Shown: positions 18,348-25,660, counted from the first letter of the stretch. The stretch is 64,000 nucleotides of DNA from Candidatus Nitrososphaera evergladensis SR1 (GCF_000730285.1 NZ_CP007174.1:2790001-2854000); one strand, 5' to 3'. Program-made: numbers and translations. Notes: generated by a model from the sequence alone, not told the origin.

Positions 18348-19292
18348 ATGCTGAAGAGAATGAACAACAAGATTTCATCAACCCTTCTTGCAGTCTTAAT
18401 AGTGGCGTCGATAGCATCAATTGCGTACACAATAAGTGGTCAACCACAAAAGGCATATGCCACAAACATTACAATCAGCGGCAGGGTGGTTACATCGCTT
18501 AACACTAGCGTCGCAAATGCAAAAGTGTATCTGGAAGCACCATATCAATCAGGAAATGGATTTTTGACTCCTTATGAACATGCCTTTACAGCAGACGCTT
18601 TTGGATCCTTTTCGATATCGGTTCCTCAAGGATATACATATACGCTTGACGCAAGCAAGGATGGATCCAGTAGAGCGCGATATCCTACCACAATAACTAC
18701 AAGCACCAGCGGTATCACTCTGATAAGCAATCCTCAAACAACAGCAATTCTCGACCTGTTCGTAGCACCAGACGACGAATTTAGAAGCCTTTATGGCGTG
18801 AACTCGGAGAGTACTGCGTGGAGCAAAATTACCTCAAAAGAAGCAGTATATAGAGACAATTGGAATGTGCATTTCAATAAGAAATACTATTCGACTGCAT
18901 GGACTTCTCCAAGCTCCACCGATATGCTTACGTTGCTAAATGATGCTGCGTCTGATACTGGATGGAGTTCTGGAAGCTACCAAGGGGCAGATGAGTTATT
19001 GGCTATAACAGGAATATCGGGCACTTTGTACTGTGGACCAGATCCCGCATCCGGTTGCGTACCTACTCCTCTGCCCTCTACTGGCGGCACACATCCAAAG
19101 GCACTTGTCCAAGAAGGTACGGCCATCACAGAGGCAGTGAATCACGAGTTATTACACAACTACGGATTCTCGCACCATACAAGTAACTACTATTGCATAA
19201 TGAACACTGGGTTATGGAAAGACAATGATACGGCACAACCAAGCTATGATGATACAATGGCAATCAGTGGTTCGAGAAGGAGTTGGTATTAG
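18348..19292 (+). CDS. secreted zinc metalloprotease-like protein, paralog of 1739-2596
   Basis: The 314-residue protein has a signal peptide (about 9-38, ending near AYA). An Ig/carboxypeptidase-regulatory-like beta domain follows (TISGRVV...ANAKVYLEAP), then HELLHNYGFSHH near residue 265, an HExxHxxGxxH-type zinc site (HELLHNYGFSH). Cysteines in YYCIMNTG resemble the Met-turn region of metzincins. It shares TGGTHP and the C-terminal RRSWY with the paralog. The Ala/Ser-rich pre-region is longer than in the other copy. Confidence 0.8.
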   Translation: MLKRMNNKISSTLLAVLIVASIASIAYTISGQPQKAYATNITISGRVVTSLNTSVANAKVYLEAPYQSGNGFLTPYEHAFTADAFGSFSISVPQGYTYTLDASKDGSSRARYPTTITTSTSGITLISNPQTTAILDLFVAPDDEFRSLYGVNSESTAWSKITSKEAVYRDNWNVHFNKKYYSTAWTSPSSTDMLTLLNDAASDTGWSSGSYQGADELLAITGISGTLYCGPDPASGCVPTPLPSTGGTHPKALVQEGTAITEAVNHELLHNYGFSHHTSNYYCIMNTGLWKDNDTAQPSYDDTMAISGSRRSWY

Positions 19293-19316
19293 CAAGCTAC
19301 CGCTCCCCCTTCTCTC

Positions 19317-19323
19317 TTTTTTT
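19317..19323 (+). terminator. oligo-T terminator candidate
   Basis: A run of seven T follows a C/T-rich stretch 25 bases after the metalloprotease stop. Confidence 0.4.
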
Positions 19324-19477
19324 AGTCCCAAACTAGCTGACCAAGGAATCGGCCGTATATAAGAATCCATTTTGTTATAGGCGATTTGGGTTGTATGCTT
19401 ATTCTTTTAAGATTCTGACCTTCTTAACAAAGCCTTTGGAATCTGAAGAATTTTGCCTCCCGGCAGCGAATTTTGAC

Positions 19478-19942
19478 TCAAGCGGTAATTTCGATCGAGT
19501 TCTCGGCAATGGGCCCCAAGCTCTCAGGGTTTTCTAAACCGCTGACGGCAAAAGTTCTGAGTGTATAGATGTCGGAGTAAAGGGGTGTCCAAGATATTCC
19601 CATCTCAGTCTTGTTATTTGCTCCCAATGTACCAGTCTGAAACGCCAGATACTCTGTCACACCAATGGAATTCCTAATTTCTATTATTTGTGCAAACTTC
19701 AAATCACTTGGCTCGCGATTATTTGCAACGACCCAGACCACGACTTGTTTGCCCACAACAGATTTTTGAACTTCGACTGATTGATCAGCCGACTTTAGAA
19801 AAGGCATGCTTGGAATAATAGAAGCGCGAGATTCTGCCATAGCAGGTTCTACTCCAACTGATGACAAACTTGGCAGCATAATGGCCACGATACCCAAAAT
19901 AAGAAGTATCGGGCTTACATTCACCCTTAGGCGGGTCATCAA
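19478..19942 (-). CDS. secreted unknown protein
   Basis: The 154-residue protein has a clear signal peptide (SPILLILGIVAIMLPSL, cleavage near AMA). The mature part is a single beta-rich domain (VVGKQVVVWVVANN...YLAFQTGTL...MGISWTPLYSD) resembling the Ig-like or CARDB-like domains common in thaumarchaeal surface proteins. No C-terminal anchor is present. It is convergent with the metalloprotease operon. Confidence 0.65.
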   Translation of the reverse strand: MMTRLRVNVSPILLILGIVAIMLPSLSSVGVEPAMAESRASIIPSMPFLKSADQSVEVQKSVVGKQVVVWVVANNREPSDLKFAQIIEIRNSIGVTEYLAFQTGTLGANNKTEMGISWTPLYSDIYTLRTFAVSGLENPESLGPIAENSIEITA

Positions 19943-20150
19943 ACTGAATGAACTCTGTACTTCCCGGTAATAAAATTGACGGTATCAGGCTCTACCCGAT
20001 ATCCTATCCTTACAATATCCACACGTGGTTTCCTACCCCTCCAATTGCAACTTCCTGAATTTTACTATTTGCAATCTGACGTTTTTTGTGAAACCGAACA
20101 TTTGGCTCACACAAGTAGGGTATCAAGGTAAGCTAAAAGGCTGCTGAACG

Positions 20151-20486
20151 CTAGAAGTTTCGTTCTACCTGCTTCATAAGTTCAAGAATGGACCTGACCT
20201 TCCGGGTCAGATCATAAGTCGTCCTCATCGGTCTACTGTCCATAACAGTTCTTTCCAGTAGCCCCATTTTCGTTAGTCCGTTTAGGATGATGGTGATTGA
20301 TGCCCTGCTCCTGACAAGTTTCTGCTCGAATGCGTATCTCATCACATCGTTGTAATGCATGCTCCCCTTCTCGTCGATATGCGCAAGAACCTCATAGAAC
20401 CTCTTCTTGGCCGTCCCTTTCCCGAAATCTTCGAATTCGCTTGATGTCAACGGCTCGAAAGATATTTGGTCTAGAGTATTAGACAA
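20151..20486 (-). CDS. winged-helix transcription regulator
   Basis: The frame is open from 20630, but the TTG at 20486 is the better start. The codons before it overlap a plus-strand pilin-like sequence and read as its shadow. From there 111 residues contain a winged helix: AKKRFYEVLAHIDEKGSMHY, then RASITIILNGLTKMGLLER, then YDLTRKVRSILELM. This matches small archaeal winged-helix regulators. It is divergent from the pilin-like fragment and may control it. It lies on the host side of the left attachment site. Confidence 0.6.
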   Translation of the reverse strand: MSNTLDQISFEPLTSSEFEDFGKGTAKKRFYEVLAHIDEKGSMHYNDVMRYAFEQKLVRSRASITIILNGLTKMGLLERTVMDSRPMRTTYDLTRKVRSILELMKQVERNF

Positions 20487-20550
20487 TTGCCGAGTTAGGC
20501 AACTGCTATTTTCTCTCGCTCTAATAGGTGGATCATCGCTTTCTCTGACG

Positions 20551-20670
20551 ATGCGGACATACCAGCGTCGTGCAATCAGCCCTGCAATCGCTACAATCGT
20601 TCTTATCGGCGTAGCCTTGGCAATAGCCACGCCTGCAATTTTCCAGAACAGCCCTTTTAGCCGATTTTGA
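20551..20670 (+). pseudogene. truncated archaeal type IV pilin-like fragment
   Basis: From the ATG at 20551 the frame encodes RRAISPAIATIVLIGVALAI, the typical class III signal and hydrophobic N-terminal helix of archaeal pilins. It stops after 39 codons, directly against the left attachment repeat at 20671. A normal pilin would continue for 80 or more residues. The fragment is either a remnant cut off in an earlier recombination or a very short gene. Confidence 0.5.
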
Positions 20671-20688
20671 GCGTGTTAAGATACTTTA
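20671..20688 (+). repeat. candidate left attachment site (attL core)
   Basis: GCGTGTTAAGATACTTTA matches 32459-32476 (GCTTGTAAAGATACTTTA) at 16 of 18 positions, including 11 consecutive bases, in direct orientation. The integrase gene starts about 1.1 kb inside. On the minus strand the bases leftward read LKYLNTLKIG and stop, in the frame of the host gene broken at the right end. Confidence 0.65.
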
Positions 20689-20715
20689 GAGGGTATCTTG
20701 ACGGTATCTTAACAC
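20673..20715. repeat. inverted repeats at attL (integrase core-type sites)
   Basis: GTGTTAAGATAC (20673-20684) is repeated as its exact reverse complement at 20704-20715. A third half site, GTATCTT, is at 20693-20699. AAGATAC and GTATCTT at 20678-20699 flank an 8-base spacer, the geometry of tyrosine-recombinase core sites. Confidence 0.55.
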
Positions 20716-20732
20716 ATTTTTCCATTTCACAG

Positions 20733-20807
20733 TGCGGCAGCACAGTGCGGCATACGTCAATTTCTATGCGGCAGCACAGTGCGGCAGGATACTATAGTTA
20801 TACGGCA
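20733..20807 (+). repeat. TGCGGCA iteron array
   Basis: TGCGGCA starts at 20733, 20746, 20767 and 20780, with a variant TACGGCA at 20801. The steps are 13, 21, 13 and 21 bases. A perfect 20-base unit occurs at 20733-20752 and 20767-20786. The place, inside attL and away from genes, suits integrase arm sites, a replication origin or a repressor array. Confidence 0.7.
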
Positions 20808-20915
20808 GCATGAAAACTTGATGCATGGCTTTTGTCAAATAGTGTCTAAACCGTGGAAAGTCGTTAAATGGTTGGAAATTCCATCGTAAAAACGGGCTGG
20901 AAAAAGGGCTATTGA

Positions 20916-21482
20916 CTAACTATCATCTTTAACTCTGCTCTCCCCCCCCCTGTTGGCTTTTTTATTTGGTCGGTTTGTTGCTATTGCATGTTCTGTTTCA
21001 GCAATGTCGGCGTAGTCGCAGCCGTAGGATTTACATTTGAAGCAATATGGACGACCTTGGCGAAAATCAATCAAGTGTGTCTTGCCTGCCGAGTCTGTAA
21101 AGGTCATGGGAAGCACTGATTTCTGTTTGATGTTCAATGTTCCTAGTTCTGGCAGCGCCAAGGCAAAATGAACATGCTCGCAATCGTTGGACTCGTCAAG
21201 GTAGCAAATCAGTTGACTATCTTTTATCACAATTTCCGCCGTACGGTCTTTCATGTCGTCTTTGACAAACAATGATGTTTCCGTCCTGCCTGCAAATGAC
21301 AGGCTTGGTGCATATCTTTTTAGAAATTCGTCTTTTTCTACCGACATTAGCACAATATCGTTGACAAAATCCTTTAGGCTCTTGCCTTTGGCCTCTGCAG
21401 CCTTCTGTGCTATTTCATATACTGACTTGTAAAACTCAACATTGACAACGCCCTGCGCATTCTTCGGGTTTTTCGGTGGCAT
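20916..21482 (-). CDS. RHH-type repressor with C-terminal zinc-binding part
   Basis: The 188-residue protein has an N-terminal ribbon-helix-helix-like region (VVNVEFYKSVYEIAQKAAEA, then SLKDFVNDIVL). The middle block KDEFLKRYAPSLSFAG and CEHVHFALALPEL is shared with the host regulator at 54522-54896. A C-terminal CFKCKSYGC stretch could bind zinc. It is divergent from the integrase operon with a shared control region, which suits a lysogeny regulator. A run of nine C (20942-20950) near the 3' end encodes the GG in NRGGES and could slip. Confidence 0.7.
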   Translation of the reverse strand: MPPKNPKNAQGVVNVEFYKSVYEIAQKAAEAKGKSLKDFVNDIVLMSVEKDEFLKRYAPSLSFAGRTETSLFVKDDMKDRTAEIVIKDSQLICYLDESNDCEHVHFALALPELGTLNIKQKSVLPMTFTDSAGKTHLIDFRQGRPYCFKCKSYGCDYADIAETEHAIATNRPNKKANRGGESRVKDDS

Positions 21483-21489
21483 GTTGCAG

Positions 21490-21602
21490 ACATGCTATTA
21501 ACATGCTAGGACTATAAAAGACTTGATGCCGCCAATCTCAATCGTTTTGACATGTCAATAGCACGGCAATGCTTTTATACATGTTAATGCTGTGTTATTG
21601 GC
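21490..21602. promoter_or_regulatory. divergent provirus control region with operators
   Basis: For the leftward repressor, TATAAA at 21513-21518 (minus TTTATA) lies about 31 bases from its ATG. For the rightward operon, TTTTATA at 21573-21579 lies about 25 bases before the ATG at 21603, so that transcript is probably leaderless. ACATGCT occurs at 21490 and 21501, one helical turn apart. A perfect palindrome TTGACATGTCAA lies at 21547-21558. Further ACATG-type half sites are at 21579-21605. These are likely repressor sites. Confidence 0.6.
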
Positions 21603-21761
21603 ATGTCGATGACGAGTCAAAGGGAGGACACGACGTTGAACGTCGACAGGGACATTCTCGACTTGCTCGGGATTTTGGCGGTGCAGGAGAACCGCACGAA
21701 AAAAGGCGAGATAGCGTTCCTCGTTAAAGAACGTGCAAGGAAGTTGGGAGTGAAGGCGTAG
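21603..21761 (+). CDS. small RHH-like protein
   Basis: The 52-residue protein (MSMTSQREDTTLNVDRDILD at its start) has the beta-strand, helix, helix pattern of a ribbon-helix-helix protein (TTLNVDRDILDLLGILAVQE, then KKGEIAFLVKERARKLG). It is one base from the integrase ATG and shares its operon. It could be an excision factor or a Cro-like regulator. Confidence 0.65.
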   Translation: MSMTSQREDTTLNVDRDILDLLGILAVQENRTKKGEIAFLVKERARKLGVKA

Positions 21762-21762
21762 C

Positions 21763-23286
21763 ATGGCGGTCGTTGCAGGGTTCCAATCCACAATCAAGCC
21801 ATCCATGCCTGCGCCTTCACTTTCTAGCGGCGACACGTCTCTAAAAGGCATTCGCAAAAGTCGGATGAGAGACGACAGTGGCAAGCGAGTCGCCGACAAG
21901 GGCGAGATTGAGCGCCGCATCGTGCAGCTGCTTGAAAAACCAAAGACGACAGGAGAACTGGCGGCGCTGATGAACCGCAGCAGCCCCAAATCGTTCTACC
22001 GTGACTACATCAAGCCGATGTTTGAGCGCGGCCTCATCGAAAAGGATGGCGACTACTGGAAGCGCAAGGGCGCCGCTGAAGAGACCGTGCGCCGTGAGCG
22101 CTTTGAAGACCTGACGGACGAGGCCTTTGGCAAGTTGCCATGCATGCAGCGCCTTGTAAAAAAGATGAGTGAGATAGAGCGTGGCGACGACTTTTACGGC
22201 AGGATACGGCGCATTTGCACAGGCCAATACATCAAGGGATTCAAGTGCCACCCTGAAGCATGGGTGGCCGCTGACAACAAGGACGCATCAACAAACGCCG
22301 TCACTCAGACATTCGTTGACGCCTACAAGGCCGAGAAGGGCACGACTCGCCTTGACAGCATGACGAGGCAGGCCGTGAGATACTTTTACTCTTACGTCAT
22401 CGGCCGAGAGATGACCGACGCAGAAAAGACAGAGTATGGCCTTGACGGCAAAAAAGACCGCATCGGGATGCACAACGATGTCAAACTCACTGACGAGCAG
22501 ATTGACGCAGGGCTTGACTTTTTCATCAACAAGGAAGAAAATGAAGAGATGGCGGCCTACTGGGCTTTTGCCATAGAGACCTTTGGCCGTCCAAACCGTG
22601 TCTTCAATGCCGACCCCGACAAGTTCACCTTTGCCAAGCGCAAGATAACCAAGGCCATCATCGAGGGCTTTGACGAGCCAATCTACGAGCCAAAACTCGT
22701 GCAGTTCTTCAGAGGCCTTGCACTCGTGCTGCCAGGGAAGGTGCGCATAGAGACTGTCGAGTCTGAAATAATGACAGGCGAACTCTACGAGAGCAAGACC
22801 GACAGGACATGGAAAAAATTTGCACTGCATCCAAAGTCAGTCGCCATCATAAAAGCATGGGTTGAGCAGCGCCGCCGTGCCCACCGCAACACTATGTTTG
22901 GCGACGATGGCGAGTCCTATGATGAATTTGCCTTGCGCATCAATCACGAGTTGCGCAAGGTCTACCTTCACCTTGGACTGATAAAGCCCGTCTGCGGCTG
23001 CGGCAAGGCCTTTGCGAACAATGACGACTATTTGGAGCACGGCAGACACAAGAACAGGGGCAAGACTGGCTGCCCGCAGTGGAAGAAAAAGGCCAAAACG
23101 TCCTACTGGGAAGACAGGCCTTCATACACACTGCGACACTGCGGCGCTCACCTTTGGCTGAGGCGCACGGGCTACAACTATGGCGCCGTTGCTGCCATGG
23201 GGTGGGAAGACCTGTCAACGCTGCGCACCTGGTATGGCGCCTTTGACATGACGCAACTCGAAGCGAACCTGATGCGTGAGTGGTAA
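21763..23286 (+). CDS. int: tyrosine-recombinase integrase
   Basis: The 507-residue protein has a winged-helix-like N-terminal part (RIVQLLEKPKTTGELAALMN near 60). Its C-terminal catalytic region reads YTLRHCGAHLWLRRTGYNYG, then GWEDLSTLRTWYG, where the last Tyr (near 491) is the nucleophile and LRH the second catalytic Arg box. The usual His before LR is Tyr. A cysteine/histidine motif inside the catalytic domain (CGCGKAF...HGRHKNRGKTGC) looks like an inserted zinc finger. Tyrosine integrases with this layout are common in thaumarchaeal integrated elements. The gene sits intact at the left end, not split by integration. Confidence 0.85.
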   Translation: MAVVAGFQSTIKPSMPAPSLSSGDTSLKGIRKSRMRDDSGKRVADKGEIERRIVQLLEKPKTTGELAALMNRSSPKSFYRDYIKPMFERGLIEKDGDYWKRKGAAEETVRRERFEDLTDEAFGKLPCMQRLVKKMSEIERGDDFYGRIRRICTGQYIKGFKCHPEAWVAADNKDASTNAVTQTFVDAYKAEKGTTRLDSMTRQAVRYFYSYVIGREMTDAEKTEYGLDGKKDRIGMHNDVKLTDEQIDAGLDFFINKEENEEMAAYWAFAIETFGRPNRVFNADPDKFTFAKRKITKAIIEGFDEPIYEPKLVQFFRGLALVLPGKVRIETVESEIMTGELYESKTDRTWKKFALHPKSVAIIKAWVEQRRRAHRNTMFGDDGESYDEFALRINHELRKVYLHLGLIKPVCGCGKAFANNDDYLEHGRHKNRGKTGCPQWKKKAKTSYWEDRPSYTLRHCGAHLWLRRTGYNYGAVAAMGWEDLSTLRTWYGAFDMTQLEANLMREW

Positions 23287-23304
23287 GGGGGTGAATGGGG
23301 AAAA

Positions 23305-23469
23305 ATGTGGAATATTTTATGTCAAGAATGCAAAAAGACAGGGCGAGCAGACGGAGAAGGAATGCTGCAGTCCTTCTACACTGAATTTGCTGCCAAACTA
23401 GCAAGCGACATGCACAACGTGACGCACGGGCACAACTCGTACGTGCGTGCTGATTATGAGGAGGATTGA
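23305..23469 (+). CDS. small cysteine/histidine protein
   Basis: The 54-residue protein begins MWNILCQECKKTGRADGEG and has three histidines in its C-terminal half (MHNVTHGHNSY). CxxC plus these His could bind zinc. A G-rich site (GGGGGTGAATGGGG) precedes the ATG. The stop overlaps the ribosome site of the next gene. Confidence 0.5.
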   Translation: MWNILCQECKKTGRADGEGMLQSFYTEFAAKLASDMHNVTHGHNSYVRADYEED

Positions 23470-23474
23470 GCAGC

Positions 23475-24245
23475 ATGGGGAAATACAGTTACAAGAACCG
23501 TGTCTACGTCTACCCTGCTGATGACCTTTATGAGAAAATAAAGGCCGAAGCCAAAGCACAAGGCAAGAGCCTGAATGAATATGTCAAGGGCGCAATTGAG
23601 GCTTTTGCCAATGGGGAAATCGTGCAGACTTCGAAACTTTTCACTGGCGAGCCTTCAACGGCGTGCGTCTATGGCTTGGAGGCCTGCACCGCCTGTCCGC
23701 TCCGCAAAGCCTACCCAGAACTGCAAAAGCCAGAAAACGCCCTTGCGCTGCTGAAATTCTGCAACGGCTGCCACATCAAGAAACTTGCCATAGAGTTAGA
23801 AAAGGCCAAAATCAAGGCCCGTGACCGCATCAACGCATCAGCGCCGCCAAGAACAACAACACCAGCAGCAGTGCCCGTGCAGCAGGCCAGCACCGCGCCG
23901 CCACGCCGCATCTTTGACTGCATCAACGGCTGCGGCTGCAAACTCTACTGGCCCGCTGGCCCGACTAAAGACAACCCGAAGTGCAGGCCCCTTGAAGCAG
24001 AGACAAACATCGTGCATTTCTGCCCTCTCTACAAGCCAAAACCAAAGACAGAGAGTCAGCAAGTCGCCGCCATGGTCATGGGGCGAGTCACCTGCTCCGT
24101 GTGTAAGCAGGGCTTTTCTGCCGACTCTTACGGGGAATTGGAGCGAGACTTTCTCGACCACATAGACAAGGACGAGCATCGAGATGTCAAGGATGATGAA
24201 GTTGAGCAGCTGCGCAAGGCTGCGGAGGTGCTCGGTGATGACTGA
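23475..24245 (+). CDS. RHH protein with multiple zinc-binding motifs
   Basis: I prefer the ATG at 23475 (after GAGGAGG) over the TTG at 23466. The 256-residue protein opens with an RHH-like unit (NRVYVYPADDLYEKIKAEAK, then SLNEYVKGAIEAF). Three cysteine clusters follow: CTACPLRK...CNGC near 75-100, CINGCGCKLYW...FCPLY near 150-185, and CSVCKQGF...HIDKDEH near 205-235, the last C2H2-like. The C-terminus is acidic. It is probably a DNA-binding regulator of early virus functions. Confidence 0.7.
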   Translation: MGKYSYKNRVYVYPADDLYEKIKAEAKAQGKSLNEYVKGAIEAFANGEIVQTSKLFTGEPSTACVYGLEACTACPLRKAYPELQKPENALALLKFCNGCHIKKLAIELEKAKIKARDRINASAPPRTTTPAAVPVQQASTAPPRRIFDCINGCGCKLYWPAGPTKDNPKCRPLEAETNIVHFCPLYKPKPKTESQQVAAMVMGRVTCSVCKQGFSADSYGELERDFLDHIDKDEHRDVKDDEVEQLRKAAEVLGDD

Positions 24246-24516
24246 AAGCACCCTTTCCGACATCGAAGCACGCCTGCGCATCTATAGCGCCTTGAAGAAG
24301 GCCAACGACAAGGACGATGAACTTGAGCCAATAACTGCTGAAATCATCAACCGCATTGGCGAGCGCACACGTGTCATGGCAGGGGTTCGCAAACTGCTCA
24401 AACAGGACTTGAAGACGTGCATCAACATGCTGGAATTCCCTGCCGACTACAAAGACGAGGTCAAATCGCTGCAACTTGTGCGCAACACGGCCAACCTCAT
24501 CATCAAGGTGCTCTAA
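24238..24516 (+). CDS. small helical protein
   Basis: From the ATG at 24238, which overlaps the previous stop by eight bases, 92 residues are nearly all helical (LSDIEARLRIYSALKKANDK...VKSLQLVRNTANLIIKVL). There is no signal or cysteine cluster. The fold could be a helical bundle or coiled coil. Function unknown. Confidence 0.6.
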   Translation: MTESTLSDIEARLRIYSALKKANDKDDELEPITAEIINRIGERTRVMAGVRKLLKQDLKTCINMLEFPADYKDEVKSLQLVRNTANLIIKVL

Positions 24517-24816
24517 ATGGCCGACCAGCGAGAGTTTTTGAACGCAAAGAAGGGCGGCCACTGCGACCACTGCGGCTCTGACGGGCTGCTGTTCGTGCAG
24601 CGTGTCGTCAGCGGCCACAGCGAGCGCTACTATGGCTATGTCAAGCACCCTGCCGAATTTGAAGACAGCAAGCAGGTAGCGACGGCAAAACGCTGCTACG
24701 TAGGCCTGCTATCGAAATACATCACGGGGCGCACGTGCGACCACTGCGGCCGCCGCTGCAAATTCAGCGAGTGCTACAAGTGCTCACGCAAAAGGAGGGC
24801 GGCAGTTGCAGCATGA
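24517..24816 (+). CDS. small double zinc-ribbon protein
   Basis: The 99-residue protein has two cysteine knuckle pairs. CDHCGSDG lies near 13, CDHCGRRCKFSECYKC near 75. Between them is a beta-rich stretch (LLFVQRVVSGHSERYYGYV). The C-terminus is basic (RKRRAAVAA). The gene starts directly after the previous stop. A nucleic-acid-binding role is likely, with no closer match recognised. Confidence 0.65.
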   Translation: MADQREFLNAKKGGHCDHCGSDGLLFVQRVVSGHSERYYGYVKHPAEFEDSKQVATAKRCYVGLLSKYITGRTCDHCGRRCKFSECYKCSRKRRAAVAA

Positions 24817-25189
24817 CGACTACGACCCAAAGCAGCGCTGCGTTTGCGGCGACACAAGAGCACAGCACGGCGGCGCCAGATGCGACACTGGAAAATGGAA
24901 AATGGCCTCAAAGTGGGCGGGTCGCTGCCATGCTAGACGCTATGTCACAGATGGAGAGGGCACGCACGAGGTTCCTTGCTTCTGTCTGGCATTCGTGGGA
25001 GTGAGCGGCAAAGATGGCGACAAAAATCAGAATCATCTTCGAGTTGACATGCCAGTGCGGCAAGTGCAGCAGCGACCTCAAGCACTTCAAGGCGCACGTC
25101 AAGGACTGCCGAGAATTCAAGAGTCTGCCGCCAAAACTGCAAGGGCTGTTCGAGACCTTGATTCATTCTGCGGGGGAGATGGCGCCTAA
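24806..25189 (+). CDS. small zinc-binding protein with overlapping C-terminal extension
   Basis: A TTG start at 24806 has AGGAGGG seven bases upstream. The first 65 residues contain CVCGDTRAQHGGARC and later PCFCLAF, the CxCGxxxxxH...C...CxCxxF pattern of a small phage and bacterial zinc domain. After about residue 68 the frame continues across the start of the next gene (25014) with poor composition. A stop may have been lost or a frameshift may have occurred. The 24735-25004 frame on the same strand looks like a shadow. Confidence 0.5.
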   Translation: MQHDDYDPKQRCVCGDTRAQHGGARCDTGKWKMASKWAGRCHARRYVTDGEGTHEVPCFCLAFVGVSGKDGDKNQNHLRVDMPVRQVQQRPQALQGARQGLPRIQESAAKTARAVRDLDSFCGGDGA

Positions 25190-25193
25190 ATGA
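25014..25193 (+). CDS. small zinc-finger-like protein
   Basis: The 59-residue protein has CQCGKCSSDLKHFKAHVKDC at residues 13-32, with four cysteines and two histidines that could form a zinc site. The stop overlaps the ATG of the next gene (ATGA), so it is part of the operon. Confidence 0.6.
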   Translation: MATKIRIIFELTCQCGKCSSDLKHFKAHVKDCREFKSLPPKLQGLFETLIHSAGEMAPK

Positions 25194-25402
25194 AAGGTGG
25201 CTACAGACACGGGAATTATTTCCTGCACCGGGTCAATGTCGTCAACGGCTCGGTTGTTGGAAAATTGCCAGAGGTGCCTGCCATGCGCAAAGCGTATCTG
25301 AAATATTATGCGCACGCCAAGACGGTCAGGGAATTAGAGGCGCACGTTTTTTGGCGCTTCGAGTTGGCTGCGGCTGGTGTTTTGGAGTCGATGATGCCAT
25401 GA
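25190..25402 (+). CDS. small unknown protein
   Basis: The 70-residue protein starts by ATGA overlap with the upstream gene and ends by ATGA overlap with the downstream one, which supports it as a real operon member. It has a helical centre (MRKAYLKYYAHAKTVRELEA) and no cysteines. Unrecognised. Confidence 0.55.
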   Translation: MKGGYRHGNYFLHRVNVVNGSVVGKLPEVPAMRKAYLKYYAHAKTVRELEAHVFWRFELAAAGVLESMMP

Positions 25403-25638
25403 CCTGCAAGGGCATTCACGCACGCTTTCAGGGCTATCGCCGCCAAACAGCCAAAAAGCCAGACTACCATGTAGAGCAGTGGTGCAAGGGCTGCGAGTGC
25501 ACCTTTGACATCGGCCTATACGTCAAGTGCCCGTGCTGCCGCTTCAACCTGCGCAGCAATCCCCTACATCGTGACGTAAAGTCAAGAGTGCCGCTGGAGA
25601 TTCGTGGTCGGCCAATGCCGACCGTGACTCCTCTTTAA
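25399..25638 (+). CDS. small zinc-ribbon protein
   Basis: From the ATG at 25399 the 79-residue protein contains CKGCECTFDIGLYVKCPCC, a CxxCxC...CxCC knuckle set typical of zinc ribbons. The C-terminus is basic and Pro-rich. It closes the early cluster of cysteine-rich genes. The earlier ATG at 25351 is a shadow of the upstream gene. Confidence 0.6.
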   Translation: MTCKGIHARFQGYRRQTAKKPDYHVEQWCKGCECTFDIGLYVKCPCCRFNLRSNPLHRDVKSRVPLEIRGRPMPTVTPL

Positions 25639-25660
25639 CACCCTTTTCTTTTTTTTCTTC

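Noticed and set aside
20487-20630. Amino-terminal extension of the winged-helix gene to 20630
   Set aside because: The extension is antisense to the pilin-like sequence and has no regulator features; the TTG at 20486 is a better start.
22288-22830. 180-codon minus frame inside the integrase gene
   Set aside because: Antisense of the integrase; the integrase has clear catalytic motifs.
24735-25004. 89-codon plus frame
   Set aside because: Thr/Ala/Ser-rich shadow between two zinc-protein frames.
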